64,000 bases of DNA from Micromonospora sp. C28SCA-DRY-2 (GCF_030519475.1 NZ_JAUMKD010000002.1:62001-126000); one strand, 5' to 3'. Shown: positions 1-8,666, counted from the stretch's first letter. The notes: generated by a model from the letters alone, not told the origin. Numbers and translations: made by a program.

Positions 1-68
1 CGCCGAACGGCGGGCGGCGATGGCCCACCGGTCCACCAACCGCGCCTCGGCGGCCACCCCCGGGCCGC

Positions 69-156
69 GGCGGCGGCCCGGCGGCGGCACGGCGGCGGCC
101 CGGCGGCGGCACGGCGGCGGCCCGGCGGCGGCCCGGCGGCGGCCCGGCGGCGGCCC
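69..156. repeat. 11-bp G/C tandem repeat (8 units)
   Basis: Eight head-to-tail 11-bp units, GGCGGCGGCCC with two units ending in AC instead of CC. The unit length is not a multiple of three, and the array lies beyond the terminator of the M14 peptidase gene, so it is most likely intergenic minisatellite sequence rather than coding. The gene to its left lies outside the window. Confidence 0.85.
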
Positions 157-162
157 GGACGA

Positions 163-199
163 GGGCGGGCCCGGGTGCACCTCGCACCCGGGCCCGCCC
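163..199 (-). terminator. Rho-independent-type terminator of the M14 peptidase gene
   Basis: A perfect 16-bp G/C stem (163-178 with 184-199) closes a 5-nt loop. It lies 20 bp downstream of the stop codon of the minus-strand carboxypeptidase gene. There is no U-tract, which is common for actinobacterial hairpin terminators. Confidence 0.8.
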
Positions 200-219
200 A
201 CCGGCTCACCGCGTGGCGA

Positions 220-2673
220 TCACCGTTCGGCGGCCCAGAGCAGGGCGCGGCCGAGCTGCGCCTGCAGGCCCTTGGGGTGCAGGCGGAACGTCGGGTCGGT
301 GCCGAACAGCACCACCCCGTTGCCGCCGGCGGACACCCCGCTGACGATGCTGGCCTGGTTGGCCGCGGCGCCCTGGCCACCGGCGCCCTCGGTCGCCCAC
401 CAGCCGGAGAGCAGCGGGTCCGCGGCGTACGACTGCTCCACCGTGACGCCGGCGCCGAGGCCGGTGAACCAGACCGGCTGGCTGATGAAGGCGTGCGGGA
501 TGGCGGCGGCGCTCACCGGTCCGCCGTGGTTGACCACGTTGGCCACCCCGCTGGCCAGGCTCGGCCCGGCGGTGGCGGTCACCGACAGCAGCCCGGCGGC
601 GTTGCTGAAGCCCGCCCCGGGAGTGCCCAGGCCGACCACGCCGCCACCGCGGGCGAGGAAGGCGTCCAGGGCCGCCCGGCTCTCCGCCGGCAGGTTCGCC
701 AGGTTGACGGTGCTGGCCACCAGGAGCACGTCCACGTCGGCGGTCAGCGTGCCGCCGAGCGTGGCGGCGGTCAGGGCACGGGTGGCGAAGCCGAGGTCGG
801 CCAGCGTGTCCCGCTCCTCCACCGTGCCGAGGTAGCCGACGACCACCTCGTCCAGCCGGGTCCCGCTCCACCGGGCCGGCGCCCGTCCGAAGGTCACCCC
901 GTGCTCGCGTACGGCGGCCCGGGCCAGCTTCCGGTTGCCGGGCGTGCCCGGGACGACCACCGAGCCGTCGGCCAGGCGGTACACCGCGACGCCCCGCGCC
1001 AGCAGCGCGTTCACGGTCAGCAGGTCGGCGGCGTCGCGCAGGTCGAGGCGCAGGTCACCGTTGCCGGGCGGCAGGGACCCCTCGGCCCGCCCGTCGTAGG
1101 TCCGCGTCAGCCGCACGTCGGGCAGCTCGTCCCAGAGCGTGTCCACGGTGGCTCCCCAGGTCAGGCCCTGGCTCCACGCGGCCGGGCCGGCGTACAGGTC
1201 GTCCACCCGGTCGGTGATGTCGGCGCCCGGCTCCAGCAGCGAGTTGACCAGGCCCCGCTTGGGCTGGTGCAGGTCGACCACGTAGGAGCCGGCCGGGTAG
1301 CGCCGGCCGTCCGCGGTGAACGGCTGCTTGGCCCGCCACACCCGGCCGCCGCTGCCGATCAGCAGGTCGACGAGGCGCGCCGCGGCCGGTTCGGAGCGCT
1401 GGCCGGCCCCGGTGGGGATGACGTACGCGCGCGGGAAGGTGGTGCGGTAGTCGTCCTCCGGGCCCCAGCCCGGCACGTAGCCGTCCGGGATGTCCCGCAG
1501 CGGCTCACCGGCCCAGCCGCGCCGGTAGACCTCGGCCTGGTCGTGCAGCACCTCGGCCCGGTGCTCCTGGATGTAGCGCAGCGACGTCCGGATCGCCACC
1601 TCGTGCACGTCGGTGTTGATGCCCGAGCGGCGCACCCGCTCCTGCGGCGTCAGGTTGCCGCGCGGGTTCAGCGGTGCCTCGATGGTGTACGGGATGCTGC
1701 TCTGGAGCATGGCGAAGGACGGCACGTAGATCGGCGGGAAGTCGTCCCACACCCCGGGCTCGTCGTCCCGGAACGGGATCCGGGCCCGCTGGGTCTCGGC
1801 GTACCCGAGGCCGCGCAGGTCCTGCTCGATCGCCAGCGCGTTCGGCAGGCCGTGCTTGATGAACAGGTCGTACTCGTTGTTGACGTTGTGCGGTGGGGTG
1901 CTCGGGTGCAGCAGCGTGGGGCTGACGTAGCCGTGCAGGTCGAGCGTGATGATCGGCTTGGTGTCGATGATCAGCTCGCGGATCAGGTTGGTCTCCGGCT
2001 GCGCCACGATGGTCAGGTCGCGGTTCAGGTCGTACCCGGCGGAGTTGGCCCGGGTGCCGGCCACCCGGCCGTCCGGGTTGGACGTGATGTTGAAGACCAG
2101 CCGGTTGCGCCTCAGCAGCTGGGCCGTCTCGGCGCTGGTGTCGGTGGCCAACTGCTCGATGACCCGCAGCGCCGCGTCGGTGCCCTCCCACTCGTTGCCG
2201 TGGATGTTGGCGTTGACGAAGAGCGGGGTCTTGTAGCCGGCGAGCAGCGCGCGGTCCCGCTGGGCCCAGGTCGGCTCGTCCTCGATGCGGCGCTTCCAGA
2301 TCTCCTGCTGCCGGGCCTCGGCGCGGCTCTCCGGGGCGGTCACCGTGACCGCGTACAGGTCGTAACCGCCGGCGGACCTCCCGGCCACCCGGGCGGAGAC
2401 CCGGTCGCTGGCGGCCTGGAGGGCGTTCAGCTTCGGGGCGATGTCGTCGTAGGGGATGACACCGATCGGGATCGAGGCGTCCGCCGGGTTGTCCGGCCAG
2501 ACCGGCAGGACGTTCTGTTGTGGATAGCCCCGGATCTCGCCCAGCTCGGCGGGGGCGGGCGGGACCGCCGGCAGCGCCGAGGCGGCGGCCGGCGCGGTCA
2601 GCGCCACCGGGCCGAGCACCGCGACGGTCACCGCGGTCGCGGCGATTCGGCGAAGACGTCTGTTGACCAACAA
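220..2673 (-). CDS. secreted M14 family zinc carboxypeptidase
   Basis: Predicted extracellular metallocarboxypeptidase of family M14 that removes C-terminal residues from peptides. The N-terminus has an Arg-rich stretch, a hydrophobic segment and an Ala-rich signal cleavage region ending near APAAASA. Numbered from the GTG at 2691, the zinc ligands look like H164 and E167 in HGNEWEG and H253 in DLHGY, with the substrate-binding Asn-Arg pair in DLNRD near 223. About 400 further residues follow the catalytic domain, including a late region resembling a ThuA/GATase-like fold, so it is longer than simple M14 enzymes. The GTG at 2691 has no Shine-Dalgarno; AGGAG sits 8 nt before the TTG at 2673, so I prefer that start. 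A short leader ORF lies just upstream. Confidence 0.88.
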   Translation of the reverse strand: MLVNRRLRRIAATAVTVAVLGPVALTAPAAASALPAVPPAPAELGEIRGYPQQNVLPVWPDNPADASIPIGVIPYDDIAPKLNALQAASDRVSARVAGRSAGGYDLYAVTVTAPESRAEARQQEIWKRRIEDEPTWAQRDRALLAGYKTPLFVNANIHGNEWEGTDAALRVIEQLATDTSAETAQLLRRNRLVFNITSNPDGRVAGTRANSAGYDLNRDLTIVAQPETNLIRELIIDTKPIITLDLHGYVSPTLLHPSTPPHNVNNEYDLFIKHGLPNALAIEQDLRGLGYAETQRARIPFRDDEPGVWDDFPPIYVPSFAMLQSSIPYTIEAPLNPRGNLTPQERVRRSGINTDVHEVAIRTSLRYIQEHRAEVLHDQAEVYRRGWAGEPLRDIPDGYVPGWGPEDDYRTTFPRAYVIPTGAGQRSEPAAARLVDLLIGSGGRVWRAKQPFTADGRRYPAGSYVVDLHQPKRGLVNSLLEPGADITDRVDDLYAGPAAWSQGLTWGATVDTLWDELPDVRLTRTYDGRAEGSLPPGNGDLRLDLRDAADLLTVNALLARGVAVYRLADGSVVVPGTPGNRKLARAAVREHGVTFGRAPARWSGTRLDEVVVGYLGTVEERDTLADLGFATRALTAATLGGTLTADVDVLLVASTVNLANLPAESRAALDAFLARGGGVVGLGTPGAGFSNAAGLLSVTATAGPSLASGVANVVNHGGPVSAAAIPHAFISQPVWFTGLGAGVTVEQSYAADPLLSGWWATEGAGGQGAAANQASIVSGVSAGGNGVVLFGTDPTFRLHPKGLQAQLGRALLWAAER

Positions 2674-2787
2674 GGAGCGGTCTCCTGTCACGAGGAGGGA
2701 ACGCGCGCAGGCGGACGCGACCGCGGGGCCGGAGACCTGCGGAACGGGTGGATGCGGCAGCAGCGCGCGAGGACGGCGAACCCGGCG

Positions 2788-2883
2788 TCAGAGGGAGCGT
2801 CGACAGGCGGCGCTGGCGACGCGCAGCAGGTCGATGTGACCCCGCTTGGTCAGGTGAACGCTGCGCACGAAACCGATCTTCAT
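2788..2883 (-). CDS. short HIDLLR-type putative leader peptide
   Basis: A 31-codon ORF (26 codons from an internal GTG at 2868) encoding a basic peptide with the core RGHIDLLRVASAACRR. This matches the actinobacterial small proteins usually annotated as putative leader peptide, which share H-I-D-L-x-R, an Ala/Ser stretch and a Cys-Arg end. The family resemblance is from memory. The stop lies about 110 nt before the M14 peptidase start on the same strand, so it probably acts as a translated uORF in that gene's leader. Neither ATG 2883 nor GTG 2868 has a good ribosome site; the promoter-like elements just upstream would fit a leaderless transcript starting at the GTG. Confidence 0.6.
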   Translation of the reverse strand: MKIGFVRSVHLTKRGHIDLLRVASAACRRSL

Positions 2884-2904
2884 CGGCTGCCGGTGGGCTG
2901 TCAA
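2876..2904 (-). promoter_or_regulatory. candidate sigma-70-type promoter for the leader peptide and M14 gene
   Basis: On the minus strand a perfect TTGACA -35 hexamer (2904-2899) is followed after 17 nt by GAAGAT (2881-2876), a weak -10. Transcription would start at about 2868-2869, directly at the GTG of the leader ORF. Position and spacing are seen; promoter activity is inferred. Confidence 0.45.
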
Positions 2905-2957
2905 CAAGTTCCCGGATCGTCCAGGGTGGCCGCCGGCATCCTCCCGGCTGGTGGGAG

Positions 2958-4181
2958 CTAGTCCGCTCCGGCGAGGTGGGCGGTGTCGTTGACGGTGCGC
3001 ACGGCGATGCCGCCGTCGGGCCACCGGTCCAGCACCGAGATGCCGGCGGCGTCCAGGAAGAGCCGGTGCAGGAAGGCGTCACCGGCCGCGAGCGCGTCGC
3101 GCAGCGCGAGCTTGATCGGCGAGACGTGCGAGACCACCACCACGGTCTCCCCCGGGTACGCCTCGACCAGCGCGTCCAACTCCCGGCGGGTGCGCTCGGC
3201 CACCGCCGCGAACGACTCCCCGTCCGGCGGGGCCACCCGGGTGGAGGCGAGCCAGGCGTCCATCTCGCCGGGCCACCCCTCGCGCACCTCGGCGAAGGTC
3301 CGCCCCTCCCAGGCGCCGAAGTCGCACTCGATCAGGTCGTCCGCCCGGCGTACCGGCACGCCGCCGAGCGCGGCGGCGATCGCCTCGGCGGTCGCCGTAC
3401 ACCGGGACAGCGGGGAACTGACCACTGCCGCGACCCTCGGCGCCAGCTCGGCCACCCGGGCGCCGGTGGCCCGGGCCTGGGCCCGGCCCCGGTCGGAGAG
3501 CGGCACGTCGCCACGACCGGAGTAGCGGCGCTGCTCGGTGTACTCGGTCTCGCCGTGCCGCACCAGGATCAACCGGGTGGCGGTGAAGCTCGGGCGCGGC
3601 TCCCAGGAGGCGGGGGCGGTGGCCGGGTCGGTGCCGGTGGTCCGCCCCGACGCGGCGCGGGCGGCCGCCTCGCGGGCCTGCTGCCGGCCCGCCGGCTCGG
3701 GGCCGGCCAGCTCGCGCGGGGGCTCCACCACACGTGGCGGCTCGACGGCCGGGGCCACCGGCGCGGCGCCGGCGGCGGCGTCCATCGCGGCGTTGGCCAG
3801 GGCGTCGGCGTGCCGGTTGCGCTCCCGCGGGATCCAGCTGAACCGCACCGCCGCGAACCGCTCGACCAGGCCCGCCGCCTGGGCGGCGAGCGGACGCAAT
3901 CCGGGGTGCTTGATCTGCCAGCGGCCGCACATCTGCTCGACCACCAGCTTGGAGTCCATCCGGGCCTCCACCTCGGCGGCGCCCAGTTCGGCGGCGGCCG
4001 CCAGCCCGGCGATCAGCCCCCGGTACTCGGCCACGTTGTTGGTGGCCACCCCGATCGACTCGGAGCGCTCGGCGAGCACCTCGCCGGTGTCGGGGTCGCG
4101 GACCACCGCGCCGTAGCCGGCCGGGCCCGGGTTGCCCCTCGATCCACCGTCGGCCTCGACGACCACCACGCGCGGCGCCAC
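2958..4181 (-). CDS. bifunctional RNase H / acid phosphatase
   Basis: Two-domain protein of 407 residues. The N-terminal RNase HI domain (about 1-135) would hydrolyse RNA in RNA:DNA hybrids; its acidic active site is visible as D10 in VEADGGSRGNPG, E in NNVAEYRGL, D in ARMDSKLV and D in RNRHADALAN. A variable Pro/Ala linker leads to a C-terminal histidine-phosphatase domain (about 200-407) with the signature LVRHGETEYT and the second His in VVVSHVSPIK. This fusion matches M. tuberculosis Rv2228c. It lies directly downstream of the zinc-ribbon gene with a 3-bp gap, so the three genes probably form one transcript. Confidence 0.95.
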   Translation of the reverse strand: MAPRVVVVEADGGSRGNPGPAGYGAVVRDPDTGEVLAERSESIGVATNNVAEYRGLIAGLAAAAELGAAEVEARMDSKLVVEQMCGRWQIKHPGLRPLAAQAAGLVERFAAVRFSWIPRERNRHADALANAAMDAAAGAAPVAPAVEPPRVVEPPRELAGPEPAGRQQAREAAARAASGRTTGTDPATAPASWEPRPSFTATRLILVRHGETEYTEQRRYSGRGDVPLSDRGRAQARATGARVAELAPRVAAVVSSPLSRCTATAEAIAAALGGVPVRRADDLIECDFGAWEGRTFAEVREGWPGEMDAWLASTRVAPPDGESFAAVAERTRRELDALVEAYPGETVVVVSHVSPIKLALRDALAAGDAFLHRLFLDAAGISVLDRWPDGGIAVRTVNDTAHLAGAD

Positions 4182-4184
4182 GGG

Positions 4185-4922
4185 CTACAGACCGGACTCG
4201 TTGGTACGCACCATGATCCGCCGGCACTCCTCGCAGCGGACCACGTCGTCCGGGTCCGCCTTGCGGATCCGGGCCAGGTCGGCGCCGGAGAGTTCGAGCC
4301 GGCAGCCGCCGCACCGGCCGGCGGCGAGCAGCGCCGCGCCGAGCCCGGTGTCCTCGCGGATCTTGTCGTAGAGCTGCACCAGGTCGGCCGGGAGGTCGGC
4401 GGCGAGCGGCCGGCGGGCCGACTGCTTGAACTCCTCCTCCTTGCCGATCTCGGCCAGCGCCTCGTCCCGGCGCCGCTCGGTGGCGTCCCGCTGCTCCCGG
4501 GTCTCGGCCAGCCGGCGCTCCACGTCGTCGAGCACCGCCTGCGCGGTCTCCCGCTGCTCCATCAGCTCCAGCTCGGCGTCCTCCAGGTCACCCTGCCGGC
4601 GGTTGAGCGAGGCCAGCTCGTGCTGGAGCGCCTCCAGCTCGCGGGCCGGGCCGCTGCCGGCGGCGAGCCGCGCCTCGTCCTTGGCCTTGCGGGCCCGCAC
4701 CTGGTCGATGTCCTTCTCCAGCCGGGCGATGTCCCGGTCCAGGTCGTCGACCGCCACCTGGGCGCGGACGCGCTCGTCCTCCAGCGCCGACAGCTGGCGG
4801 GCCAGCGCCTCCAGCTCGGCCCGCTCGGGCAGCGCGCGGCGGCGGTGGGCGAGCTGGGCGAGCGCGGTGTCGATCGCCTGGAGGTCGAGCAGGCGGCGCT
4901 GGACCTGGGGGTCAGCCTTCAC
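4185..4922 (-). CDS. C4-type zinc ribbon / coiled-coil protein
   Basis: A 245-residue protein of the conserved actinobacterial zinc-ribbon family (Rv2229c-like). Most of the length (about 1-180) is charged, heptad-like coiled coil. The C-terminus carries two CxxC pairs, CGGC and CEEC, about 30 residues apart, forming the zinc ribbon. The GTG start overlaps the stop of the Nif3-like gene as GTGA. The frame stays open far upstream, but that part is the shadow of the Nif3 gene, so the GTG at 4922 is the real start. Its biochemical role is unknown; a nucleic-acid or tethering function is only inference. Confidence 0.92.
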   Translation of the reverse strand: MKADPQVQRRLLDLQAIDTALAQLAHRRRALPERAELEALARQLSALEDERVRAQVAVDDLDRDIARLEKDIDQVRARKAKDEARLAAGSGPARELEALQHELASLNRRQGDLEDAELELMEQRETAQAVLDDVERRLAETREQRDATERRRDEALAEIGKEEEFKQSARRPLAADLPADLVQLYDKIREDTGLGAALLAAGRCGGCRLELSGADLARIRKADPDDVVRCEECRRIMVRTNESGL

Positions 4923-5785
4923 GGTCGGGGCTCCTTGTCGTCCACCGCGGGTGGGGCGGCGTGTACGGTCCACGGGTCGGTGTCCAGGTCGGACACCAGC
5001 GTCTCGACACCCGGCGTCGCCCGCAGCAGGGCGGCCAGGTCGTCCAGCCACGGTCGTTCGGTCGCCCAGTGGGCGGCGTCCAGCAGCGCCGGCCCCTCGG
5101 CGGCGAGGTGCTCGCCGGCCGGGTGGTGGCGCAGGTCGGCGGTGAGGAACGCGTCCACCCCGGCGGCGGTCGCGTCGGCCAGGAAGGCGTCGCCCGAACC
5201 GCCGCTGACGGCGAGGGTACGCACCATCCGCCCGGGATCGCCCGCGGCGCGCACGCCCCAGGCGGTGACCGGGAGCACGGCGGCGGCGTGCCGGGCCAGC
5301 TCGGCCAGGGTCATCGGCTCCGGCAGCTCGCCGATCCGGCCGATCCCCCGCCCGGCGCCGTGCGCCGGTGACCCGGGCGCGGGCGGGTGCAGCGGGCGCA
5401 GCCCGGTCAGCCCGAACCGGGCGGCAAGCGCGTCGGAGACGCCCGGAGCGGCCACGTCGGCATTGGTGTGCGCGACGTACAGGGCCACGTCCGACTTGAT
5501 CAACTGGTGGACGATCCGCCCCTTGTACGTGGTGGGCGCCACCGAGGAGACCCCGCGCAGCAGCAGCGGGTGATGGGCGACGATCATGTCGACGCCCGCG
5601 GCGAGCGCCTCGGCGACCGTCTCGGGCACCACGTCGACCACGCACAGCACCCGGCGTACGGGGGCGCAGGGCTCGCCCAGCACCAGCCCGACCCGGTCCC
5701 ACTCCTCCGCCCAGACCGGCGGGTAGCGCCGCTCCAGCTCGGCCACCACGTCGGCGACGGTCGGCGGAACTGCGGTTGTGCTCAC
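4919..5785 (-). CDS. Nif3-like dinuclear metal center hexameric protein
   Basis: A 288-residue member of the Nif3/YbgI family, which forms toroidal hexamers holding two metal ions per subunit. The motif VAHHPLLLRG and a later AHTNADVA supply histidine ligands; another HW pair lies near the C-terminus (DAAHWATERP). Biochemical function is unsettled, and GTP cyclohydrolase annotations for this family are doubtful. The GTG start at 5785 was chosen because homology begins with a short tail before VADVVAELERRYPPVWAE. It is first in the Nif3/zinc-ribbon/RNase H unit and is translationally coupled to the next gene. Confidence 0.93.
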   Translation of the reverse strand: MSTTAVPPTVADVVAELERRYPPVWAEEWDRVGLVLGEPCAPVRRVLCVVDVVPETVAEALAAGVDMIVAHHPLLLRGVSSVAPTTYKGRIVHQLIKSDVALYVAHTNADVAAPGVSDALAARFGLTGLRPLHPPAPGSPAHGAGRGIGRIGELPEPMTLAELARHAAAVLPVTAWGVRAAGDPGRMVRTLAVSGGSGDAFLADATAAGVDAFLTADLRHHPAGEHLAAEGPALLDAAHWATERPWLDDLAALLRATPGVETLVSDLDTDPWTVHAAPPAVDDKEPRP

Positions 5786-5844
5786 GGCGGGCCAGCTTAC
5801 CGGTACCCGGGCGGCCCGGGCGGATGCTCGGGCGCGGCGGTTGG

Positions 5845-6426
5845 TCAGGCCACTGCCGGGCCGACCCGGCAGAGCCGGTCGCGCACCGCGGAGAGCGGCA
5901 GCGCCCACGGGAAGGCGCTCAGGTGCCGCTCCCCGGTTCCGGGCGGGTGCAGCGGGACGACCTGGTCGCCGAAGAGCACCGTCACCCCCCACTCGGCGAG
6001 CCGCGCCAGGCCGCTGCGGAACGCCGGGTGGCGGGCCATCGCCGTGTTGGTGAACGGCACCGCGACCAGCGGCACCCCCAGGCCCTGCGCCTCGACCAGC
6101 AGGCCGAGCGCGAGGGTGTCGGTGATCCCGGCCGCCCACTTGTTGACCGTGTTGACAGTGGCCGGGCAGACGATCATGGCGTCGGCCGGCGGCAGGACGT
6201 CCGGGTCACCCGGGTTCTTGTAGTGGGTCCGCACCGGGTGACCGGTCTGCCGGGCCAGCGCGGCCCGGTCGACGAACTTCGCGCCGTCCGGCGTGGTGAT
6301 CACGCAGACGTCCCAGCCGTCCTGCTGGGCCAGCTCGACGAGCCGGCCGACGTGGCGCGCCAGCGGCGATCCGCAGGCGATGACGTAGAGCACCTCGCGG
6401 CGCTCGGTGTGCTGCCGGCCGGTCAT
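5845..6426 (-). CDS. flavoprotein (HFCD / phosphopantothenoylcysteine decarboxylase fold)
   Basis: A 193-residue single-domain flavoprotein. The start LYVIACGSPLARHVGRLVEL fits the phosphate-binding loop of the homo-oligomeric flavin-containing Cys decarboxylase fold, and VCPATVNTVNKWAAGITDTL matches the family's flavin-contacting PATxNT-type segment. The CoaC catalytic fusion is absent, so it is not the housekeeping CoaBC. Substrate is unknown. It is codirectional with the XRE regulator just upstream (16-bp gap), suggesting one transcript. Confidence 0.85.
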   Translation of the reverse strand: MTGRQHTERREVLYVIACGSPLARHVGRLVELAQQDGWDVCVITTPDGAKFVDRAALARQTGHPVRTHYKNPGDPDVLPPADAMIVCPATVNTVNKWAAGITDTLALGLLVEAQGLGVPLVAVPFTNTAMARHPAFRSGLARLAEWGVTVLFGDQVVPLHPPGTGERHLSAFPWALPLSAVRDRLCRVGPAVA

Positions 6427-6442
6427 CAGACCGGCTCCGCGC

Positions 6443-7669
6443 TCATACCCCTACTCCCATGTGCTCAGCCAACTCCGCGATCGGAGAAGGCGGCGCACCA
6501 CGTGTGCGACGCAGGATGTCGGACATCACCTCGTGGGCGATCGGCCGGCAGCGGATCTCGGACGGCGCCAGCCGGTCGCCGCGCAGCAGCATCTCCCCGG
6601 CGTTGGCCACGTCGCCGATCTGGGCGTAGCCGCGGGCGATGTCGAGCAGGTGGTGCGCCCGCCGCTCGGGCAGCAGCGCGTTGAACGCCGGTTCCGGGAT
6701 GCGCTGGTGCACCTCGACCGCCCGGCCGCCGTCGCCCAGTTCGACGGCCGCCGCCGCCCGGTGCAGCTCGAGGTTGGTCGGCCCGAACGAGGTCCAGTAG
6801 TGGTTCTCGTCGCCACCGAGCAGCCGGGCCGCCTCCCCGGCGCCGTTGAGCAGGTCGTCGACGGTGGCCGAGTCGCCGATCCGGGACGCGGCCATGGCAC
6901 CCTGCAGCAGCAGCATGCCGTAGACGGAGAGCCGTTCCGGGGAGGCGTCGTTGCTCCCGCCGGGGGCGAGCCGGTTGGCGATGGTGACGTTCAGCTCCAG
7001 CGCGGGACGGGACCGTCCCATCGCGGCCAGCGCGTTGCAGACCCGGGTGGTGGCGATGCCGGCGAGCAGTTGGTCGTCGGCGCGCTGGGCGACCGCCATG
7101 GACCGGTCGGCGGCGAGCCAGGCCAGGTCGCACTCGCCCAGCTTGCGCAGCACCGAGGAGGCGATCTGGTAGACCTGCCCGAGCAGGTGGGCCGCCTCGC
7201 GGGCCTGGTCGCCGCCGTAGCCGGCGTCCGCGGCCTGGGCGTCGCGCAGCAGCTTGGGCAGCGCCCGGGTGAGCATCCCGTAGCGGCCGTACTGGTAGGT
7301 GAGCCAGGCGTGGTTGACCGCCTTGCGCATGTCGGCCAGCGGCGGCGGGTGCGGCGCCGCGTCGAAGTAGGCGCTCATCGCGTCGTAGCGCTCCAGGGCG
7401 GCCCGGATCTCCTGGACCTCGACCTGGTCGATGCAGTTCAACGCGTCGGTACGCCGCTCCGGGTCCTTGCCGAGCAGCAGTTGCACGTCGACCTGGAGGA
7501 TGTCGGCGATCTCGTAGACGACGGAGAACTTGTCGAGCCGGCGCACCCCGCGCTCGACCTTGTCCACCCAGCTCTTCGACTTGCCCAGCCGGTCCGCGAA
7601 GACCTGCTGCGACATCTTGCGCCGCCCGCGCCAGTAGGCCACCCGCCGCCCGATGGGTAACTCGTCCAT
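6443..7669 (-). CDS. XRE-family regulator with C-terminal TPR-like repeats
   Basis: A 408-residue regulator. Residues about 5-65 form a helix-turn-helix DNA-binding domain of the Cro/cI type (GRRVAYWRGRRKMSQQVFAD then KSKSWVDKVERG). The remaining roughly 300 residues are Ala/Leu-rich helical repeats resembling the TPR sensor region of Streptomyces and Micromonospora XRE regulators. The ATG at 7669 has GGAGGG seven bases upstream; an in-frame extension further 5' lacks support. It diverges from the primase-polymerase gene across a 246-bp region with palindromes, where it may autoregulate. Target genes unknown. Confidence 0.88.
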   Translation of the reverse strand: MDELPIGRRVAYWRGRRKMSQQVFADRLGKSKSWVDKVERGVRRLDKFSVVYEIADILQVDVQLLLGKDPERRTDALNCIDQVEVQEIRAALERYDAMSAYFDAAPHPPPLADMRKAVNHAWLTYQYGRYGMLTRALPKLLRDAQAADAGYGGDQAREAAHLLGQVYQIASSVLRKLGECDLAWLAADRSMAVAQRADDQLLAGIATTRVCNALAAMGRSRPALELNVTIANRLAPGGSNDASPERLSVYGMLLLQGAMAASRIGDSATVDDLLNGAGEAARLLGGDENHYWTSFGPTNLELHRAAAAVELGDGGRAVEVHQRIPEPAFNALLPERRAHHLLDIARGYAQIGDVANAGEMLLRGDRLAPSEIRCRPIAHEVMSDILRRTRGAPPSPIAELAEHMGVGV

Positions 7670-7759
7670 CCCGTCCCTCCCCTGGTGCGACCCCCGGCCG
7701 TGGCCGGCTGACCCCCTCGCGGTTGCGGGCGCGCGGCAGGTCTCAGGTTTTCGCTGGTC

Positions 7760-7815
7760 GCACACTCTGTGCGTCAGCCGTACAGCCAGTCCTCGTAGTT
7801 TTCGTGCAACTTGCA
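7760..7815. promoter_or_regulatory. two short palindromes in the divergent XRE/primase intergenic region
   Basis: GCACA-CTC-TGTGC (7760-7772) and TGCAACTTGCA (7805-7815) are perfect dyads 32 bp apart between the divergent regulator and primase-polymerase genes. Such placement suits an operator for the adjacent XRE regulator. Binding is an inference from position and symmetry only. Confidence 0.35.
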
Positions 7816-7915
7816 TCAGCCGTTCGTCAACTCAACGATCGTGGGTTACGGCAGTGACGGTGTTCGACATGCGACCTGGGTGCCCGACCGGGCCCGCCGA
7901 GGGGAGATGGCACAC

Positions 7916-8587
7916 ATGTGGGGGAACGTCGGACCACGCGTCGTCCAACTGTCGCCGTTGGAACGGGTCCGGCTGCGCCGGGTGGCCGTCCGCTACGCAC
8001 TGCACGGCTGGGAGGTGACCCCGGGCGCCTGCCTGGCGCGGAGCCGGTTCGTCTGCGGCCGCGCCGGCTGCCCCACGGTCGGCTGCCATCCCGCGCTGGA
8101 GAACTGGGAGCACGCGGCCAGCGCCGACCCGGCGCGGGTGGCCACCTGGTGGCGCACCCGGCCGCACGGCGTGCTGCTGCCCACCGGCCGGGCGTTCGAC
8201 GTGCTGGAGGTCGCCGCGCACCTCGGCCGGCGGGTCCTCGACGCGGTGCAGACCCACCCGGCCGGCCTCGGCGTACGCGGGCCGGTGCTGGTGACCCCCA
8301 CCGGCCGCTGGATGTTCCTGGTCCGCCCCGGCGACCCGTTGCGGCCGGAGCTGGACCACTGCTTCCAGGTGGTCCGGCACGGGCCCGGGTCGTGGATCCC
8401 CGCGCCGCCGACCCGGCTGCCCGAGGGCACCGTCCGCTGGGCCGTCGCCCCGGAACAGGCCCGCTGGCGGCTGCCCGACTCCTACCTGGTGCAGAACGCG
8501 CTGATCGACGCGCTGCGGGCCACCGGCGTGACGCTGACCTCGGAGCTGCTCCCCGGCCACCTCCCGTTGCCGCGCCGCGGGATGTGA
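7916..8587 (+). CDS. bifunctional primase-polymerase N-terminal domain protein
   Basis: A protein of about 223 residues matching the prim-pol N-terminal domain (replicative elements and actinobacterial chromosomes). Visible traits are a helical start (LSPLERVRLRRVAVRYALHG), Cys-containing loop FVCGRAGCPTVGCHPALENW, and WWRTRPHGVLLPTGRAFDVL, which carries the usual D-x-L-type acidic motif. It has no helicase or C-terminal primase domain, so it is a standalone form. GGGGAG lies 9 nt before the ATG at 7916; the ATG at 7907 would sit directly on that site, so 7916 is preferred. Function in the cell is not known. Confidence 0.82.
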   Translation: MWGNVGPRVVQLSPLERVRLRRVAVRYALHGWEVTPGACLARSRFVCGRAGCPTVGCHPALENWEHAASADPARVATWWRTRPHGVLLPTGRAFDVLEVAAHLGRRVLDAVQTHPAGLGVRGPVLVTPTGRWMFLVRPGDPLRPELDHCFQVVRHGPGSWIPAPPTRLPEGTVRWAVAPEQARWRLPDSYLVQNALIDALRATGVTLTSELLPGHLPLPRRGM

Positions 8588-8666
8588 ACCCCGCCCGGGC
8601 AGCGTCGCCGGCCGGCCCGTCCTCGTTGCACAGGGCGACGGCGCAGACGCCAGGAGCGGGGGTTGC

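Noticed and set aside
175..2961. Long plus-strand frame opposite the M14 peptidase gene
   Set aside because: It is the antisense shadow of a clear metallopeptidase; it has low-complexity Arg/Gly composition and no motifs.
4185..5702. Extended 505-codon reading of the zinc-ribbon gene
   Set aside because: The extra 260 residues are the wrong-frame shadow of the Nif3-like gene; the GTGA overlap gives a proper start at 4922.
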